Source: Acidisarcina polymorpha (GTDB lineage: Bacteria; Acidobacteriota; Terriglobia; Terriglobales; Acidobacteriaceae). Taken from it: 64,000 nt of DNA. The position numbers and the translations under genes were made by a program. Shown one piece after another: positions 11,248 to 20,226 of this stretch. Location of the stretch: contig NZ_CP030840.1 in the NCBI RefSeq assembly GCF_003330725.1, forward strand, positions 5,146,001 through 5,210,000, in the 5' to 3' direction. The notes under the pieces are model-generated. The model had not been told where the DNA came from and did not search any database. It saw nothing but the letters and a program-made list of their open reading frames with translations. Each line of letters starts with the position of its first letter. Positions within the stretch are counted from its first letter, which is position 1.

Positions 11248-12651
11248 ATGGGAAGTTGGGAAGAACCGCCGGGCGCGCTGCTTGCCGTGAAGAGCTTTTT
11301 CGAGTCTGCCGGGCCGGTCTTCGTGGCTCGCGCCCCGGGCCGGCTTGACGTCATGGGTGGCAATGTCGATTACACCGGCGGCCTGGTGCTGCAATCGCTG
11401 CTCCGCGAGGCCGTCTGGGTTGCCGCTCAGACCCGCAGTGACGGCCGCGTGCGCCTGTTCAATCCAGGGGCGACAAGCTACGGATGGGATTCGAGCTTTG
11501 AGTGCTTGCAAACCGAGACTGTCGACGCAGAGCAGATCCGGGTGCTCTGTACACGGCAGGAAAGCTCACGCTGGGCGGCTTTCGCGCTGGGAGCGCTGCA
11601 TTACCTCGGCCGCTTTCACGGCGCTTGCATTTCAGGCATGGACCTCTTCTTCGCCTCCGATCTGCCGCCGAACCGGGGGGTTAGCTCCTCGGCGGCGCTG
11701 GCGGTCGCGACACTCAAAGCAGCCTCGGGCGCCTACGGGATTTCGCTCCATGGGATCGCGCTCGCCACGGCGGCGCAATGGGTGGAAAATGTGATCGCCG
11801 GCGCAGCCTGCGGCATCATGGACCAGGCTGCCATCGTGCTGGGGCGCAGCAATCACCTGCTTCCCCTGCTTTGCCAGCCCTGTGATCCCAGGCCGCCGCT
11901 CGCACTGCCACCGGAGATCGCGCTGTGGGGGATCGACTCGATGGCGCCTCGTGCAACCACCGGAACCGCCTACGAAGTCGCACGCGCAGCCGCCTTTATC
12001 GCCTATAAGCTGATCTGCAGATGGGAAGGCTTTGCCGTTATTCCTGATGCCAGCTCTGCGATTCCGCGATGGACAGATGCCCGCTGGTCGGGCTATCTCT
12101 CCAGCCTGGCGCCCTCCGAATTCCGTGCTCGATATGAACGCCGCCTACCCGAAGTGCTGTGTGGCGGCGACGCGCTCGCCCTTATCGGCGAACATGCCGA
12201 TCCCTTTACGGCGATCCATCCTGAATTGGAATACCCCATCCGCGGTGCGGCACAATATGCGGTCGACGAGAACTTCCGCGTCCAAACGCTCTATGCGATC
12301 TTCCAAGATGGAAATTGGAGTCGCTCTGAAAGCACCGTACGTCTCGCTGGCGAAATCCTCTGCCAGTCGCATTACGCCTATTCCGAGTGCGGGCTAGCTT
12401 CTCCTGCCTGCGATGACCTGGTTGCGCGCGCGCTGGCTGCGGGTTTTCCCGGCGCCAAGATGACGGGTGGCGGTGGCGGCGGAGTGGTTGCCGTGCTCGG
12501 CCATCGTCACGATCACGCCGCCGTCGAGAGGCTTGCCCGGGAATACGGTGCCCCCCGAGAAGCCGTCCCGCATCTGTTCGAGGGCAGCTCTCCCGGTGCC
12601 GACACATACGGCGTCCGGCGGCAACTGCTCTCCCTTGATCGGCTTTCCTGA
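11248..12651 (+). CDS. GHMP sugar kinase, galactokinase / L-arabinokinase-like (467 aa)
   Basis: The three GHMP motifs are present: sugar-binding APGRLDVMGGNVDYTGG (29-45), the ATP loop LPPNRGVSSSAAL (139-151) and the C-terminal KMTGGGGGGVVAVL. GIMDQ (189-193) supplies the catalytic Asp region. Galactokinases have GRVNLIGEHTDY at motif 1; the GGNVDY version is closer to what I recall from plant L-arabinokinase (GGIADY). The substrate is therefore uncertain: galactose, arabinose or another hexose/pentose at C1. Cytosolic. Its position behind the DeoR gene supports sugar catabolism. A short AGGA precedes the ATG. Confidence 0.82.
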   Translation: MGSWEEPPGALLAVKSFFESAGPVFVARAPGRLDVMGGNVDYTGGLVLQSLLREAVWVAAQTRSDGRVRLFNPGATSYGWDSSFECLQTETVDAEQIRVLCTRQESSRWAAFALGALHYLGRFHGACISGMDLFFASDLPPNRGVSSSAALAVATLKAASGAYGISLHGIALATAAQWVENVIAGAACGIMDQAAIVLGRSNHLLPLLCQPCDPRPPLALPPEIALWGIDSMAPRATTGTAYEVARAAAFIAYKLICRWEGFAVIPDASSAIPRWTDARWSGYLSSLAPSEFRARYERRLPEVLCGGDALALIGEHADPFTAIHPELEYPIRGAAQYAVDENFRVQTLYAIFQDGNWSRSESTVRLAGEILCQSHYAYSECGLASPACDDLVARALAAGFPGAKMTGGGGGGVVAVLGHRHDHAAVERLAREYGAPREAVPHLFEGSSPGADTYGVRRQLLSLDRLS

Positions 12652-12814
12652 GCCATTCCTCACCGAAACGGAAAACTTCATTGCGTCTTGTCTGCGAATT
12701 GGTAATATTTCACACAGTATTCCCGGGTCCAACCCCGGATTAGAAAAGCCCAGCCCCTTCGAGGCATGCCAAATGTACTCTCTCGACGGGAATTGATTTG
12801 GAGTGATCCGCGCG

Positions 12815-13249
12815 ATGACTGGTGTGAATTACTTTCTTCGTCAGCGGGATGAGTTCCTGGTTTCGACCGATCCGGCCCTGCTCGACCGCAGCGCGGTTTA
12901 TGCTTTTCTGGCCGAGGCCCGCTGGTGGACCGAGCTGACGCCAGAGTCGCTTGCCCGGGCGCTCGAACACTCGCTCTGCTTCTCGCTCGTCGAGGGCGGT
13001 CGGCAGATCGGATTTGCCCGCGTGATCACCGATCGCGTCACCTTCGCCTATCTCTGCGATGTCTTCATCACGGAGCCGTGGCGAGGTCGCGGCCTGGGTT
13101 CGTGGCTCATCCGCAGCGTGCTCGAGCACCCCGACCTGATCTGCCTCAAGCGCATCTCGCTGATCACCCACGACGCCCAGCAGTTCTATCTCGGTCTCAA
13201 CTTTCGCTTTTCTCCCGATTGCGCGAGCTATATGGAGCGGCTGCGTTAA
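12815..13249 (+). CDS. GNAT-family N-acetyltransferase (144 aa)
   Basis: The acetyl-CoA pyrophosphate loop is visible as VFITEPWRGRGLGSWLI (Q/RxxGxG/A type), preceded by the beta-4 strand VTFAYLCDV and followed by the conserved QQFYLGLNFR beta-bulge. It transfers acetyl from acetyl-CoA to an unknown amine. An in-frame GTG at 12803 sits directly on the GGAG SD, so the ATG at 12815 is preferred. It lies about 160 bases after the GHMP kinase on the same strand; co-transcription is possible but not certain. Confidence 0.8.
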   Translation: MTGVNYFLRQRDEFLVSTDPALLDRSAVYAFLAEARWWTELTPESLARALEHSLCFSLVEGGRQIGFARVITDRVTFAYLCDVFITEPWRGRGLGSWLIRSVLEHPDLICLKRISLITHDAQQFYLGLNFRFSPDCASYMERLR

Positions 13250-13769
13250 CTGCGCGGCTCACTGTTAGGGGTCCCTTCAGAATTCGGACCACACCGCACG
13301 CTAGCAGTTTGTGACGTTGAAATGAGACTTACAAGGTTGATCCTGTCGCATCGCATAGGGTGAACTGTCGCTTTGTAAGTGCCTGATCGAAGATTCGTGT
13401 TCTCACTAACGTGCTTTCATGTCCCAATTCTAGGGTGGCCCCTATTGGGAAAAGCTGATTGAGTTTGAAGCGGTGGCTTTCGAAGAGTGGGAGCGCCCGG
13501 ATGACCATCAGTAAATCCGAAAAACGGAATGGCTGTGTAGACGCAAATCGCAAGTAGAGCAGAAGGTGTCCCAGTCAAATATGCGTCCGCGTTTCCAGAA
13601 CCACTTTGCGCGTTCAAATGGCAGCGAACAGAGCACCCAGACAGCAACGTAAGCTAAGGCGACATTCACGGCGTCTGCCAAAGGGGTCTCCACACTAAAC
13701 GTCCAAAATCGTACGATAAACCCTCGTGCGCAAACCTATCGCCACCCGAAAAGCATGCGCCATCGATCG
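13250..13769. other. Intergenic stretch with a possible decayed membrane-protein fragment
   Basis: No complete gene. On the minus strand near 13693-13560 one frame reads LADAVNVALAYVAVWVLCSL then FERAKWFWKRGRIFDWDT. A second frame continues with a hydrophobic stretch, LLAICVYTAIPFFGF. Together they look like a frameshifted membrane-protein remnant that I cannot name. Nothing else is recognisable. Confidence 0.35.
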
Positions 13770-14444
13770 TTATTTGCAATCTACAGAAAAAAACTTCCAC
13801 ATCTTCCTTGAAGCTGAACGTGCACGGTCGTCGATCACATCCTCCGTTACGGTCAGCAGACCGTGAAGTGCCTCTTCGAAGATCCCCGTGCGCAGCAAGG
13901 CTTCATAAAGTGCCGCATCCTTTATCGGATCTCGCCTCGTCCACTTCCGTTTTTGGGCGACACCTTTGAGATAGGCAACCAGGATAGCGGTTCTACCCTT
14001 CGCGAAGTTCTTTTGATACTGACGTCCCAGCTCAGGGAAGCGGGCGCTATCCTGCGTCACCACACGGTAGAGGGCCAGCTGTTCTGCTGAAAGCAGATGA
14101 CCGAGATATGTTCGACCGGCTTCCGTCAAGCCGCTCTGCGTCGCCTGGGCGAACCATGGAAACCGATCTGCAAGTGCCTCGTCGGATGGAAGTTTTTCCG
14201 AGAGCAAGTGATCAGTGCAAGCTGAAACCATCACGTGGCTGAAGAGAACTTCCTTATCTTCGAAATGGCTGTAGATCGTCTTGACGGACACTCCTGCCGA
14301 GGTTGCGATAGCATCCATCGAAGCGCCAGCGAACCCATGACTGAGAAAATGTTTGTGCGCAGCCCGAACAATCGCACGGTCTTTCTCTGCAACCATGGTT
14401 GCTTTAGGCGTACGTTCGACCAAAGTCTCCGTGGATGATCCCAT
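13770..14444 (-). CDS. TetR-family transcriptional regulator (224 aa)
   Basis: The N-terminal HTH reads AAHKHFLSHGFAGASMDAIA then AGVSVKTIYSHFEDKEVLF, typical of TetR/AcrR. The C-terminal half (WFAQATQSGLTEAGRTYLGH onward) is a helical ligand-binding domain resembling that of AcrR-type multidrug repressors. The frame is open further upstream, but the ATG at 14444 begins a protein of normal length; its SD is weak. It is divergent from the NADP oxidoreductase at 14557, and the 112-base gap holds two copies of a palindromic box. It probably represses itself and that gene. Confidence 0.85.
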   Translation of the reverse strand: MGSSTETLVERTPKATMVAEKDRAIVRAAHKHFLSHGFAGASMDAIATSAGVSVKTIYSHFEDKEVLFSHVMVSACTDHLLSEKLPSDEALADRFPWFAQATQSGLTEAGRTYLGHLLSAEQLALYRVVTQDSARFPELGRQYQKNFAKGRTAILVAYLKGVAQKRKWTRRDPIKDAALYEALLRTGIFEEALHGLLTVTEDVIDDRARSASRKMWKFFSVDCK

Positions 14445-14480
14445 CTCAAGTAGAGAATACAAGATGCTTTCTGAATCTAC

Positions 14481-14525
14481 AACGACCGTTTCCGCATCTC
14501 TCTTGCGTAGAGGAAAACGACCGTT
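14481..14525. promoter_or_regulatory. Duplicated operator box AACGACCGTT (two copies)
   Basis: AACGACCGTT occurs at 14481-14490 and again at 14516-14525, 35 bases apart, in the TetR/oxidoreductase divergent interval. Each is an inverted repeat (AACG-AC-CGTT). The flanks extend the symmetry between the copies: ACAACG...CGTTTCC on the left and GGAAAACG...CGTTGT on the right. This is what a TetR dimer site looks like. Inference: binding site of the 13770-14444 regulator. Confidence 0.6.
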
Positions 14526-14556
14526 GTACGTAGGCCGCAGTCCGACAGGAGAAGGC

Positions 14557-15366
14557 ATGAAGATCGGGGTCATCGGAGCCGGCCACATTGGATCGGTGCT
14601 GGCAAAGCAGTTTCGCAGCGCGGGACATACCGTCGTTATCGCAAACTCAAGAGGGCCAGAAACGCTCTCCGATCTGGCCAGGGCGACTGGTGCCACCGCT
14701 GTCTATATTCAAGAAGCAGCGGACGGAGTGGATTGCATGGTGGTCACCATCCCGATGAAGAATGTGCCCTCTCTTCCCAGAAATCTGCTGGCTCGCCTGC
14801 CCGCAGGCTCGCCGGTGATCGACACGGGTAACTACTACCCACTGCGGGATGGAAGCATCACAGAAATTGATGACGGAATGGTCGAGAGTGAATGGACCAG
14901 CCGCATCCTGCGGCATCCAGTGATAAAAGCGTTCAATAACATCACGGCCTATAGCCTCGCGAACAACAAGCGTTTAAAGGGATCATACGACCGCATCGCG
15001 CTTCCGGTATCAGGAGACGACGTCCGCTCGAAGCAGGTGGTACTCAACTTAGTGGATCAAATCGGCTTTGATCCCTATGATGCAGGCACACTCGCTGAGT
15101 CCTGGCGCTACCAACCTGGCACTCCCGCATACTGCCCCGACCCGACACTCAAACAGCTGCCAAAGCTATTGCAGAAAGCAAACCGAGCCAAAGCGCCAAA
15201 GAACCGAGATCAGGCAGCGAAGATGATGGCGAAAGTTCCCAACATCCCCCCGGCGGAACTAGTGCGTCTAGCCCGGCTTTCTGCAGGACTCGATACCTTA
15301 AAGCCCAGGACGTGGCTTGCTGTTCTTCGTCTGGGGTTTGCCATGCTTGGCGCCCCGGGTCGCTGA
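14557..15366 (+). CDS. NADPH-dependent F420 reductase-like oxidoreductase (269 aa)
   Basis: The N-terminal Rossmann fold reads IGVIGAGHIGSVLAKQF (GxGxxG) followed by VVIANSRGPETL, where the SRG region would contact the NADP 2'-phosphate. The middle AFNNITAYSL and the ESWRYQPGTPAY stretch fit the F420_oxidored / NADP-binding family used in redox or dinucleotide biosynthesis roles. Substrate unknown; many bacterial members lack F420. The ATG at 14557 has AGGAGAAGGC just upstream; the open frame extends further, but the Rossmann strand begins here. Probably under control of the divergent TetR gene. Confidence 0.8.
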   Translation: MKIGVIGAGHIGSVLAKQFRSAGHTVVIANSRGPETLSDLARATGATAVYIQEAADGVDCMVVTIPMKNVPSLPRNLLARLPAGSPVIDTGNYYPLRDGSITEIDDGMVESEWTSRILRHPVIKAFNNITAYSLANNKRLKGSYDRIALPVSGDDVRSKQVVLNLVDQIGFDPYDAGTLAESWRYQPGTPAYCPDPTLKQLPKLLQKANRAKAPKNRDQAAKMMAKVPNIPPAELVRLARLSAGLDTLKPRTWLAVLRLGFAMLGAPGR

Positions 15367-16024
15367 CCGTTTGTTGGTCGAGCGACTTCCTGCGTTCGCC
15401 ATCAAAACGGCTTTTGAGCGATGTGCGGGCGGTAGATTTGGGACGCACAAGCCACTAACCTAAAGCCGGCGGCCGCCAGGCAGAACCACCCTTTGGCACC
15501 GGACTGTTGGAACTCGGCGCTACGCAGTTCGACAATTTCAAACGCAGGTTCGATAGCCAGCATCATCGCCCGAGCCGAGTGGCGCGGCGGGGGCGACCTC
15601 CCGCGGCGGACCTTCGGTCGACCCGATAAGGCTCAGCTACAGGCCTCCAGGCGCGAGTGCTGCCACAACCTGCGCGGAGAAACGCGCTCTCTCCCCGGAT
15701 TCCTCGAAGACGGGATGACTCCACGTAAATACATGTACACACGAGGCCAGTTGATCCTTGGCGTACAGTTTCTGACGTTTGGTGTAGCGAACCCCTTGCG
15801 GCTCGTGACATCATTGTTGGGGTTTTGGCTACCTACAACGACTTCGAACCAGATGCCGGGAAAGTTCCTGGATTCGCAGAAGTCTGATAAAGCCAAGCAT
15901 TCAGGCCTTTTCGGTGCAGGAGAGATGATTCGCTCAGCACTTTCGACCAAGATGGAGACAAGCCTGCGTGGTGACAGCCTTGTCTCGCGATCCAGTGGTA
16001 GTGGAATTCTTCCTGTTCAACTCC
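15367..16024. other. Long intergenic stretch without a supported gene
   Basis: Open frames on both strands here are short or have coding patterns I cannot relate to any family. One minus-strand frame (about 15565-15405, reading IEPAFEIVELRSAEFQQSG) has a protein-like composition but no SD and no recognised domain. No terminator with a T-run was seen. Confidence 0.35.
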
Positions 16025-19000
16025 TCAAAACGATAGACGCAGGGCGAATTGCATCACCCTCGGATCCCCGGAAAGGGTAGTGATTGATCCTGCCGCAGAA
16101 CTGCTGAAGTTGCCGCTCGGCTGTCCGAACTCTGGCGTGTTGGTGACATTGAACACCTCCCAGCGGAACTCGAGATTTGCGACTTCACCCAATGGAAATT
16201 CCCGCAGCAGAGAGGCGTCGAAGACGTTTGTTCGAGGTCCGCGCAGGGTGTTTCGTCCGCTGTCGCCTATCTGGCCAGGTGCGGGCAGAGCATACGCGTC
16301 GGCCTGATTTGGAGATAGCTTTTGGCATGCCTTGTTCGCCCCGACGAAGAACCAGCATGTCGGATCTTTCACCAGATGCGGTTTACCGATAACGAACGGA
16401 ACTGCTGTCGCGTAGCCGTAGGGATCCAAGGAATCGGTCAGTGTGCCACCGGCATTTACGGTGAACGGATGCCCGCTGTAATAGGTGTAGACTCCCGAGG
16501 TGCGGAAGCCACCGAAGATCCAGGAGAGTGGTCCGCTGTTGAGCATTCTCTGGCCGTGCCCGAAGGGCAAGTCGTACACGTAGTTGACCGACACACGATG
16601 CGGAATATCGAAGTCGCTGAGTCCGTACCACGCCGAGTAGTCGCGGCCATTCGGCGCGTCACCGGAGTTTGTTTCTAGTTCTTCCGGCGCGTTATCCAGG
16701 CTGCGTGAGTAGGTGTAGGCCGCTCGAAAACTGAGTCCGTTATTAAAGCGGTGATTCAGGCTCGCTTGCAATCCGTTGTAATTTCCGTACCCGATGGCGT
16801 TGGTATATTCAATCAGCCCGAAGTTGTTGTACGGGGTGACTGCGGCAGGCTTGCCATTGGCGCCGATCGCCGTAACCACCTGGTTGTGCTCAATCAACGG
16901 CTGGTTGTAATTCGACAAGACGTCGAGATGGGTCGACTTGGTGCCGACGTAGTCGACTTCCCCTGTCCAGTTACTTGCAAATGCCCGTTGTACGCCAAAG
17001 CTCCATTGCTGGACGCTTGGCGTCGGATCGTGCGGGTTTATGGCCCGGATGTGGTATGCATTCAGCTGATTCAGGTTAATCGTGCTCGGATCCAGAAAGT
17101 TCGTCGGGAAGCCAATTTCAGGTGTGATCACAGGAGTGGTGTTGCTCGCCTGGGTCTTGTTAATCAGGTATGGCGGGTTCAGTGCCAGCTGGTCTTCGCT
17201 GCCATAGCGCTCGAACAGCGTGTAGTAGAGGCCATAGCCTGCACGCAAAACGGTTTTCTGGTCAGGGGAATAGGAGATGCCGATACGTGGTCCGAAGTCC
17301 TTAGTGTTGGTTTGCACTAGGGCTCGCTGTGACAATGAACCGGAACTGCCGAAGTTGAGTGAACCCGCACCCGCGGGATTGAAGTTCGCCACGTTGTTCG
17401 CACCCTCGAGTGCAGGCGTCGCAAAGTCATATCGCAGTCCAAGGTTCATCGTAAGCTTTGGCGTGAGCTTCCAATCATCTTGTGCAAAGCCGGAAATCAT
17501 CCAGAGACGCTGGTCTACGAACAGCACATTTGTCAGCTGATCACTCTGCGTCTGTCCGAGCAGGCCATCCGCATAAGGAAAACCAGTAAAAACGCCAGTG
17601 AACGTTAGATCACCGCGGGTGCCTGGCTCGTCCTGGAATATATTCCGCATAGGGGCGTAGACGCTGCCTCCCACCTTGAGTGTGTTTCTGCCAAATATGA
17701 TTGATACCGTGTCGTTGTATTGCAGCAGCTGCGGGATTTGTTTCTTTGGTAGGTAGTCGGCTGAGCCGAGGAAAGAGTAGTTGGTAAATGTGGTCAGGGG
17801 CACGCCGCCCCCAATGCCGGCGCTAGCGGGAATGCCTGGCACAAAATCGCCCGCGGTTTCTGCAAGACTGAATGGTTGCTGTACGGCGTAGCTGTAGTTG
17901 CGCACGAAGCCAAGGCGGAAGTCGTTCACCAGGTCCCGGCGAAAGATGTGCGTCCATCCCAGCACAAAGCTATGGGACTTCAGTTGCTGGTTGCCCCACG
18001 CCGATGTTGATGTGCCATCGGCAAGGCCGCCGAAGTAGCCGGGAATTTGGCGGGTGCGGTTGGAATAGTTGTAACGGCCAAAGACGATGTTCGACGAGGT
18101 AGGATTCCAGTCGATGCGAGCATCGTAGCTGTCGTTGTTGTCGGTCAGCAGAGCATTGCGCTGGTAGTTATTGAGCTCCGGGATCACGCCGCCGGAAGTG
18201 ACATTCGGTTCCGGAAACAAGGCAATCAGCTTGGCGACGGCTGTATCAATCCGATTGCTGGGGACCTGGTTGTTCACAAATGGCAGTCCGGTGAGAGGGT
18301 CGGTAATGGTTGGGTATTTAACCCCAACGCGTTCGCCAGTCGCAGCGCTGAAATCGCCGAGGCGTTCGTTGTCGAGCGGCACGCTTGAAATCCGAGATAC
18401 GCCCTGCTTGATGCGCGTTCCTTCGTAGTTGAAGAAGTAGAAGAGCTTGTCGGTCTTGATAGGGCCGCCCAGGCTGCCTCCGAACTGGTTCTGATTGTTC
18501 TCAGGCTTGCGTAGGCCCTGGCGATCGGAGAAGAAGTCATTCGCGTCGAAGTAGTTGTTGCGCAGATACTCGAAAGCGAGGCCATGCATCTTGTTGGCAC
18601 CGCTCTTGGTGTTTACTGAGACAACGGCACCCGGGCTGCGGCCGTATTCTGCCGAGTATGGATTGGTGATGACATTGAATTCCTGGATGACGTCGACAGA
18701 AGGATGCGAAGCTTCCGAACTCAGTTCCTGCACATTTTCTGAGAAGGTGTTGTTGTCGATGCCGTCGAGCAGAAAGTTGTTCTGTAAGGAATGTATACCG
18801 TTCACGTTAAAGTCGCCGGTCCGGCCAGCTGACGTGTTGCCACTCTGCTGCGTGTAGCGGCTAATCTGAACCCCCGGGACGGTGCGTAGCAAATCATCCC
18901 AATTGCGAAGATAGAGCGGCGTTTGCTCAATCGTTTGTGCGCTCACGACCGTACCGATCGAGGCATCATCCGGTGAGAGCGCGGTGTCTGTGCTCTTAAC

Positions 19001-19402
19001 CTCTACTGTCTGTTCCGCGGTTCCTACAGGCAGGGTCACATCGCGGCGCCCCTTTTCCCCAACGCTCAGCTCAACATCCTCATTCACCTGGTCGAAGCCT
19101 GGAGCGTTCACTGCGAAGCGGTAATGCCCAATGGGAAGGTTCTGCAGGGAAAAAGAACCGCTGCTGTCGGTATCGATGTCTCGTGCATAGCCGTTCTCGG
19201 CGTTCTCTACGTGAACGTGGGCCCCTGATACTGCAGATCCCGACGGGTCTGTGATAAGGCCTGATAGGTTTGCGGTGTTTACCTGCCCTGATGCAGAGAG
19301 GGCTGCGACGAAGAAGAGGGCGAGGAGTAGGCGGCCGACATGGGACCTAGAAAGTGGTTTGCTAGAACAAGCACAGACGGCAGCAAGGCTGGCTGGGGGC
19401 AC
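16025..19402 (-). CDS. TonB-dependent receptor, Oar-like, with carboxypeptidase-regulatory-like domain (1125 aa)
   Basis: Outer-membrane importer of the kind abundant in Acidobacteriota. Order: signal peptide ending near ALSASGQ (about residue 40), regulatory-like beta-sandwich (LSGLITDPSGSAVSGAHVHV, about 45-130), plug (NNFLLDGIDNNTFSEN; PYSAEYGRSPGAVVSV about 245-260), barrel, and C-terminal FALRLSF ending in Phe. The start is GTG with AGGAG 5 bases upstream; no in-frame ATG precedes the signal peptide. It is intact, unlike the receptor at 6832-10156. No partner gene adjoins it, so its substrate cannot be inferred. Saccharides or peptides are usual for the family. Confidence 0.9.
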   Translation of the reverse strand: MPPASLAAVCACSSKPLSRSHVGRLLLALFFVAALSASGQVNTANLSGLITDPSGSAVSGAHVHVENAENGYARDIDTDSSGSFSLQNLPIGHYRFAVNAPGFDQVNEDVELSVGEKGRRDVTLPVGTAEQTVEVKSTDTALSPDDASIGTVVSAQTIEQTPLYLRNWDDLLRTVPGVQISRYTQQSGNTSAGRTGDFNVNGIHSLQNNFLLDGIDNNTFSENVQELSSEASHPSVDVIQEFNVITNPYSAEYGRSPGAVVSVNTKSGANKMHGLAFEYLRNNYFDANDFFSDRQGLRKPENNQNQFGGSLGGPIKTDKLFYFFNYEGTRIKQGVSRISSVPLDNERLGDFSAATGERVGVKYPTITDPLTGLPFVNNQVPSNRIDTAVAKLIALFPEPNVTSGGVIPELNNYQRNALLTDNNDSYDARIDWNPTSSNIVFGRYNYSNRTRQIPGYFGGLADGTSTSAWGNQQLKSHSFVLGWTHIFRRDLVNDFRLGFVRNYSYAVQQPFSLAETAGDFVPGIPASAGIGGGVPLTTFTNYSFLGSADYLPKKQIPQLLQYNDTVSIIFGRNTLKVGGSVYAPMRNIFQDEPGTRGDLTFTGVFTGFPYADGLLGQTQSDQLTNVLFVDQRLWMISGFAQDDWKLTPKLTMNLGLRYDFATPALEGANNVANFNPAGAGSLNFGSSGSLSQRALVQTNTKDFGPRIGISYSPDQKTVLRAGYGLYYTLFERYGSEDQLALNPPYLINKTQASNTTPVITPEIGFPTNFLDPSTINLNQLNAYHIRAINPHDPTPSVQQWSFGVQRAFASNWTGEVDYVGTKSTHLDVLSNYNQPLIEHNQVVTAIGANGKPAAVTPYNNFGLIEYTNAIGYGNYNGLQASLNHRFNNGLSFRAAYTYSRSLDNAPEELETNSGDAPNGRDYSAWYGLSDFDIPHRVSVNYVYDLPFGHGQRMLNSGPLSWIFGGFRTSGVYTYYSGHPFTVNAGGTLTDSLDPYGYATAVPFVIGKPHLVKDPTCWFFVGANKACQKLSPNQADAYALPAPGQIGDSGRNTLRGPRTNVFDASLLREFPLGEVANLEFRWEVFNVTNTPEFGQPSGNFSSSAAGSITTLSGDPRVMQFALRLSF

Positions 19403-19695
19403 TGGAACTCCTGAGAAGTATTGGTTTGTTTCTACTTACAGGCTGTCTCAGGTGGGCTAGAGGATCAAGGCTTACATCGTCCTGATTGTGAAAGGTCACG
19501 CTGGTAATCTGGTCATCTTGTTCATTATGGAGGCTTTGTCAGCGTTGTTAAATTATAGTAAACGTGCTGAACCGGAAGCGGGCGGGCCTGAGAACGCCGG
19601 AGCAAGGAAGCAGCGGACAAAAAAGACACGGCGCCGGTGAGATTGCCTTCTATTTTTCTCGTTTCCGGCGGACTTCGCTACAGATGCAGCCCTCC
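19403..19695. other. Upstream region of the TonB-dependent receptor, no gene
   Basis: About 290 bases between the receptor start and the repeat at 19696. The stretch around 19530-19560 is AT-rich and may contain the receptor promoter, but no clear -35/-10 pair can be picked by eye. Confidence 0.3.
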
Positions 19696-19805
19696 GATGA
19701 ACTCCGTTCGTGCCTCACGGGGTACGATAATCCTCCGCGCTTCACCACCCAACCGGCAAGCTCCGGGTCGAATTTTACCCCCAAAAGTGGTGACTCGTTG
19801 CACCT
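19696..19805 (+). repeat. Dispersed repeat copy A (110 bp)
   Basis: Closely similar to 28756-28870, including the identical run AAAAGTGGTGACTCGTTGCA and the AACCGGC...AGCTCCG...TCGAATTTT segments. Copy B lies upstream of an intact alpha/beta hydrolase; here the repeat runs straight into a tail fragment of that hydrolase. It therefore looks like the leading part of a duplicated locus. Confidence 0.8.
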
Positions 19806-19960
19806 TCCACGATGATCTCAAACAGATCGATATTCCAGTGCTGGTGATGCATGGGGAGGACGATCAGATTTGCCCGTTCCCGATGACAGGGGCCCGGTCG
19901 GTCAAGCTGCACAAGCAGGGAAGTCTTAAATCCTGCCCGGGCCTCCCATCCCCGGCTTGA
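19806..19960 (+). pseudogene. C-terminal fragment of a duplicated alpha/beta hydrolase
   Basis: Reads FHDDLKQIDIPVLVMHGEDD then QICPFPMTGARSVKLHKQG, nearly identical to the C-terminal third of the hydrolase encoded at 28986-29807 (FHDDLKLIDIPVLVMHGEDD). Similarity ends near CPGLP, before the catalytic His region. The nucleophile and N-terminal two-thirds are absent. The fragment is joined directly to repeat copy A, so about 0.73 kb of the ancestral copy has been deleted. Confidence 0.8.
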
Positions 19961-20226
19961 TCTGTTGTGGTCAATACGTGCTTCGGAATCCCTCCGATGG
20001 GGAGGTCGCAAAGTGTGTAGGAATGAACAGCGTTGTTGACCAGACTGTCGCCCCTCTGGGAGAATGCGGCACGATTAGCGGTGGGGCCGGGCTTCCGAAT
20101 CCTCGAACCCAGGGCTGCTGCGGGTCGCTCCGCCGGGCGCCGGAGGCATCCCCATGCAGTAAGCTCATCAAATTAGGGCGCAAGAAACGGATATCCCAAT
20201 CGGTTCGTCTGCCGCAGACTCAATAC

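Noticed and set aside
10840-11511. Minus-strand open frame opposite the DeoR and kinase genes
   Set aside because: No SD, overlaps two well-supported genes, composition typical of a shadow frame.
20080-20140. Sequence with TCGAACC considered as a tRNA T-arm
   Set aside because: No matching acceptor, D-arm or anticodon stem could be drawn.
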